Source: Ascaris suum | Taxonomy: Eukaryota; Nematoda; Chromadorea; Rhabditida; Ascarididae | Assembly: GCA_013433145.1 (NCBI GenBank) | Contig: JACCHR010000034.1 | Coordinates: 113,518-177,517 of the forward strand | Reading direction: 5' to 3' | Length of the DNA stretch: 64,000 bases | Part shown: positions 61,501-64,000 of the stretch, one piece after another | Layout: each line of letters starts with the position of its first letter | Position numbering within the stretch: the first letter of the stretch is position 1 | Position numbers and translations under genes: made by a program | The notes under the pieces: model-generated | Seen by the model: only the letters and a program-made list of their open reading frames with translations | Told to the model about the DNA's origin: nothing | Database searches by the model: none

Positions 61501-63867
61501 AATATAGATTTAAACGAGAAAAATAAAAAATTTTAATAGGTGAAATTAAGAGTATTTATCAAAAAATATCCTCTGTTTGAATCATCTAATTACTTTATGA
61601 TTGGAAAAGAAAAAACACTTTCAATGTGTTTCAATTTTCTAACGCTTGAATGCTTTCTCTTGTTCTAGTTTTACTTCAAAATTTCATCATCTCAATAGAG
61701 CGCAATTTTTCGACTTATCTTTTTAGTAATTTCCTCATTCAGTGTTTTTTTTCTCCACTTATATTATATTCACAATGCAAAATTCTCTTAACAATGTTGA
61801 ATCATGTGCAATTTTTTAAATGCGGTCGTAAGTGATGATAAAGATTACTTGGTAGGATGTTAAATTATAAGATGCAAATTAGTCATGAAAATATGCCATA
61901 ACATCTACCTGTACTAAGAACAATTTTAAAAACTTTCAAGATTTTTTATTATTCCAGTATTATCATTGTGTGGAAAATCCACCTGAAATATTTACATATG
62001 ATTGTTCTCTCATTGAGTATTTCGATTCTCAATTCGCTAACTTAAAGCAATGTTTGTCAAAAAAAAAAAACTTTATTTTCTTGTCGAAGTGCTCAATAGA
62101 TCCTATTCGATTTTTTATTTCTTTAACTATTGCAATTTTTTTTTCTTTTTTGGAAAAAGTTAATAATTAGAGAAATTTTTCTGTCAAGATATTCTTTTTT
62201 CTTATTAAGATATTCTATTATGTTGGAAATCTTTGAAGTATTTGTTGATGTAAAGTAGAATTAATCTACGTCGAAATAAATAGTGTAAAGTGCGACAAGT
62301 ACAAGATTAGTAGTGCCAGCCACTTGTCTTGCCAAATCCTTGCTAAATAATATCCCTGTAGATATTCCTTTCGCAAGTGTGTTAACGCTGACGCTCATTT
62401 ATTTACCTCTCGGCAAGTATGATCACATTTTTTTGAAATCGAAACAAGATAATCCTTTTATAGGGTAGGCAAATAGCAATCGGCGATCCATTTATCCCGT
62501 TTAACCCATAATATTTCATAGTGAGTAAATGTTAGTAATTCCTGATAGCCTCTATTAATTTCATTAAAATAAGCAGTTTTTGAGGTAAACTCTTGTGCGA
62601 AACGATTTTGTTATGTTGTGATTCTATCAGTGAATACGGTGCTATTTACTTCAAAATTGAACATTCGAGTAGCATAACATTATCGTTTTTGGAGCATTTT
62701 TTTAGGCATCGAAACTAAAGATGAAAGTCGATTTGGAAAGTACTTTAATAGGCAGTGAAATTTAGGATTGTGTCGTAAATTGTTGGATTTCAAACGTTTC
62801 CCAGCAATTTTTGCTTCTCCTATCATCAACGCTTCTAGTAATGTCTCTTATAAAATATCGATATGTTTTGTTGTTTTGACATAAAAAAATGCGGTAAAAT
62901 GGGGAAAATTTTTAATCGAGAATTTTTATATAGTCATAAGAAGGGGAGGAGATTGATGTGACACGGAAATTAATAGAAATTAAAAATGATGAAAAGAGTA
63001 TAAATTAAAACAAATCTATACTTTAGAAATAAAGCTCACAAATATTTGTTATTGTATTAAATTTAATATTGTTGTCATATATAATGATAGAATTCAACGT
63101 ATTTGAATATTAAAAATAAATTTAGGCATGCAAAATATTGAATTGATAAATAATTAGTGCTATCAAAGCTAAAGAGAATAGAAAAGCTTTCATAAGAATA
63201 TACCTAACTTAATTGCAATTTCAATTGTTTTATATTTACATAGCTATTTTTGCAATTATTGTTTTACATTTTGCTCTGCATGGTAAAATGATTTTCAAAA
63301 ATTTTTATTTTTCATATCTATTGCTCATTTCATAACATTGGCATGGATTCTTGATTAATTATCTATACTTATAAAGATAAACGTCCTTTTTAGACGGTTC
63401 ACATAGCAATAATCACACATTTATGAGATTATACTTTCCCTTGAACGATTAATAAGTACAATCCATAACTGTACATGATAAGTAAACACTAAAGACACAT
63501 AGTGTACCCTCTTGGTAGACGAAAAAAAAAGCCAACAACGAATACTCATATATAGCAAAATTTGTTAGTCATAAGAAATGTCCAAGTTAAGAAGAAAAAG
63601 TTTTTTTTTTTTTTTCAAAGCATATTCTTTATAATACAATGCTATTGTAAAGCTTTTTGCAATTGTTGCAAATTTGCACTCTTTTCAAGTATCATTGCAA
63701 TTTTTATTTTGTATGTTAAGCAATTGACCCTGTATTGTTTCGAATGCAAAAATTGTTATGCATTGCAATGATTTCTTTCTTCTTCTTTTTTAAATTTTAA
63801 ATCAGTGTGATGTTCTAAACAAAACAATCTGTGTTTTAAAAATTATGATTACTCATTCCTTTTATAG
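58561..63867. other. Very AT-rich DNA with one further exon-like stretch (61,958-62,065)
   Basis: At 61,958, behind attattccAG, a plus-strand frame reads YYHCVENPPEIFTYDCSLIE and onward for about 35 codons, ending in an A-run without a clear donor. Other frames (61,200-61,472, 61,650-61,835) look compositional. No repeat family or RNA gene was recognised. Confidence 0.3.
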
Positions 63868-64000
63868 CTATGAATTACTCAAATACAATTCACTGGGATA
63901 CAAAAATCGCGCTCCAAAATCTCAACTACAGCACGAATTACTTGCGATCGATCTACCAGTTGTTATATTGATAACGCTTATCGTAACATACCTCTTCTTA
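63868..64000 (+). CDS. Candidate exon of a membrane protein, cut by right window edge
   Basis: Behind cttttatAG a frame stays open to the last base: YELLKYNSLGYKNRAPKSQL, then a hydrophobic stretch LPVVILITLIVTYLFL that looks like a transmembrane helix. The exon starts with one base completing a codon, so the previous exon must end in phase 2; the exon at 58,433 can supply this. No family is recognised from this fragment. Confidence 0.4.

Noticed and set aside
1..64000. CRISPR arrays, rRNA genes, nematode telomere repeats (TTAGGC)n
   Set aside because: No regularly spaced direct repeats, no rRNA-like sequence, and TTAGGC occurs only as isolated hexamers.

Overview
The window looks like nuclear DNA of a nematode. 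It is AT-rich, its genes are split into many short exons, and almost every 3' splice site ends in a nematode-type TTTTCAG/TTTNAG. Two start codons (18,655 minus and 30,296 plus) lie 12-16 nt behind an acceptor-like AG with no upstream exon visible, which suggests spliced-leader trans-splicing. I cannot name the species. No rRNA, tRNA or CRISPR array was recognised.

Layout. (1) 113-18,655, minus strand: the 5' two thirds of an RNA helicase A gene (DHX9 / C. elegans rha-1), 19 exons joined in phase over about 856 codons with no break; its 3' end lies beyond base 1. (2) 19.1-26.5 kb and 42.1-54.5 kb: a large inverted repeat. Its main arms (22,350-26,466 and 42,117-46,240, each about 4.1 kb) face each other across a 15.6 kb spacer. 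Two smaller inverted blocks lie outside the arms, and their order differs on the two sides. The arms carry a small one-helix membrane protein gene and a second candidate gene. (3) Spacer 26.5-42.1 kb, plus strand: a degraded DNA element with inverted repeats and an OTU-protease fragment (26.6-28.7 kb), a 3-exon snRNP Sm F gene (SNRPF / snr-5, 30.3-33.5 kb), and a C16orf89-family (UPF0764/DUF4735) gene (35.7-41.4 kb). Both genes align well with their families but need single-base corrections to stay in frame (one in SNRPF, three in the C16orf89 homologue). (4) 46.4-64 kb: very AT-rich DNA with isolated coding-like exons: a minus-strand pair at 46.4-47.0 kb, a possible small secreted protein at 52.7-53.7 kb, and exons of a possible membrane protein that runs off the right edge.

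How the parts relate. RHA and Sm F both act on RNA in the nucleus (helicase remodelling; spliceosomal snRNP core), but they are transcribed divergently with the left repeat arm between them, so a shared function is not implied. Base composition of the plus strand switches from A/C-rich to T/G-rich near 27 kb, which follows the change of main transcription direction.

Most unusual: an old, partly rearranged palindrome enclosing two conserved genes that show reading-frame breaks, while the neighbouring RHA gene shows none. The breaks may be long-read assembly errors in short homopolymers, or real decay of a duplicated or sex- or germline-restricted segment. The sequence alone cannot decide.
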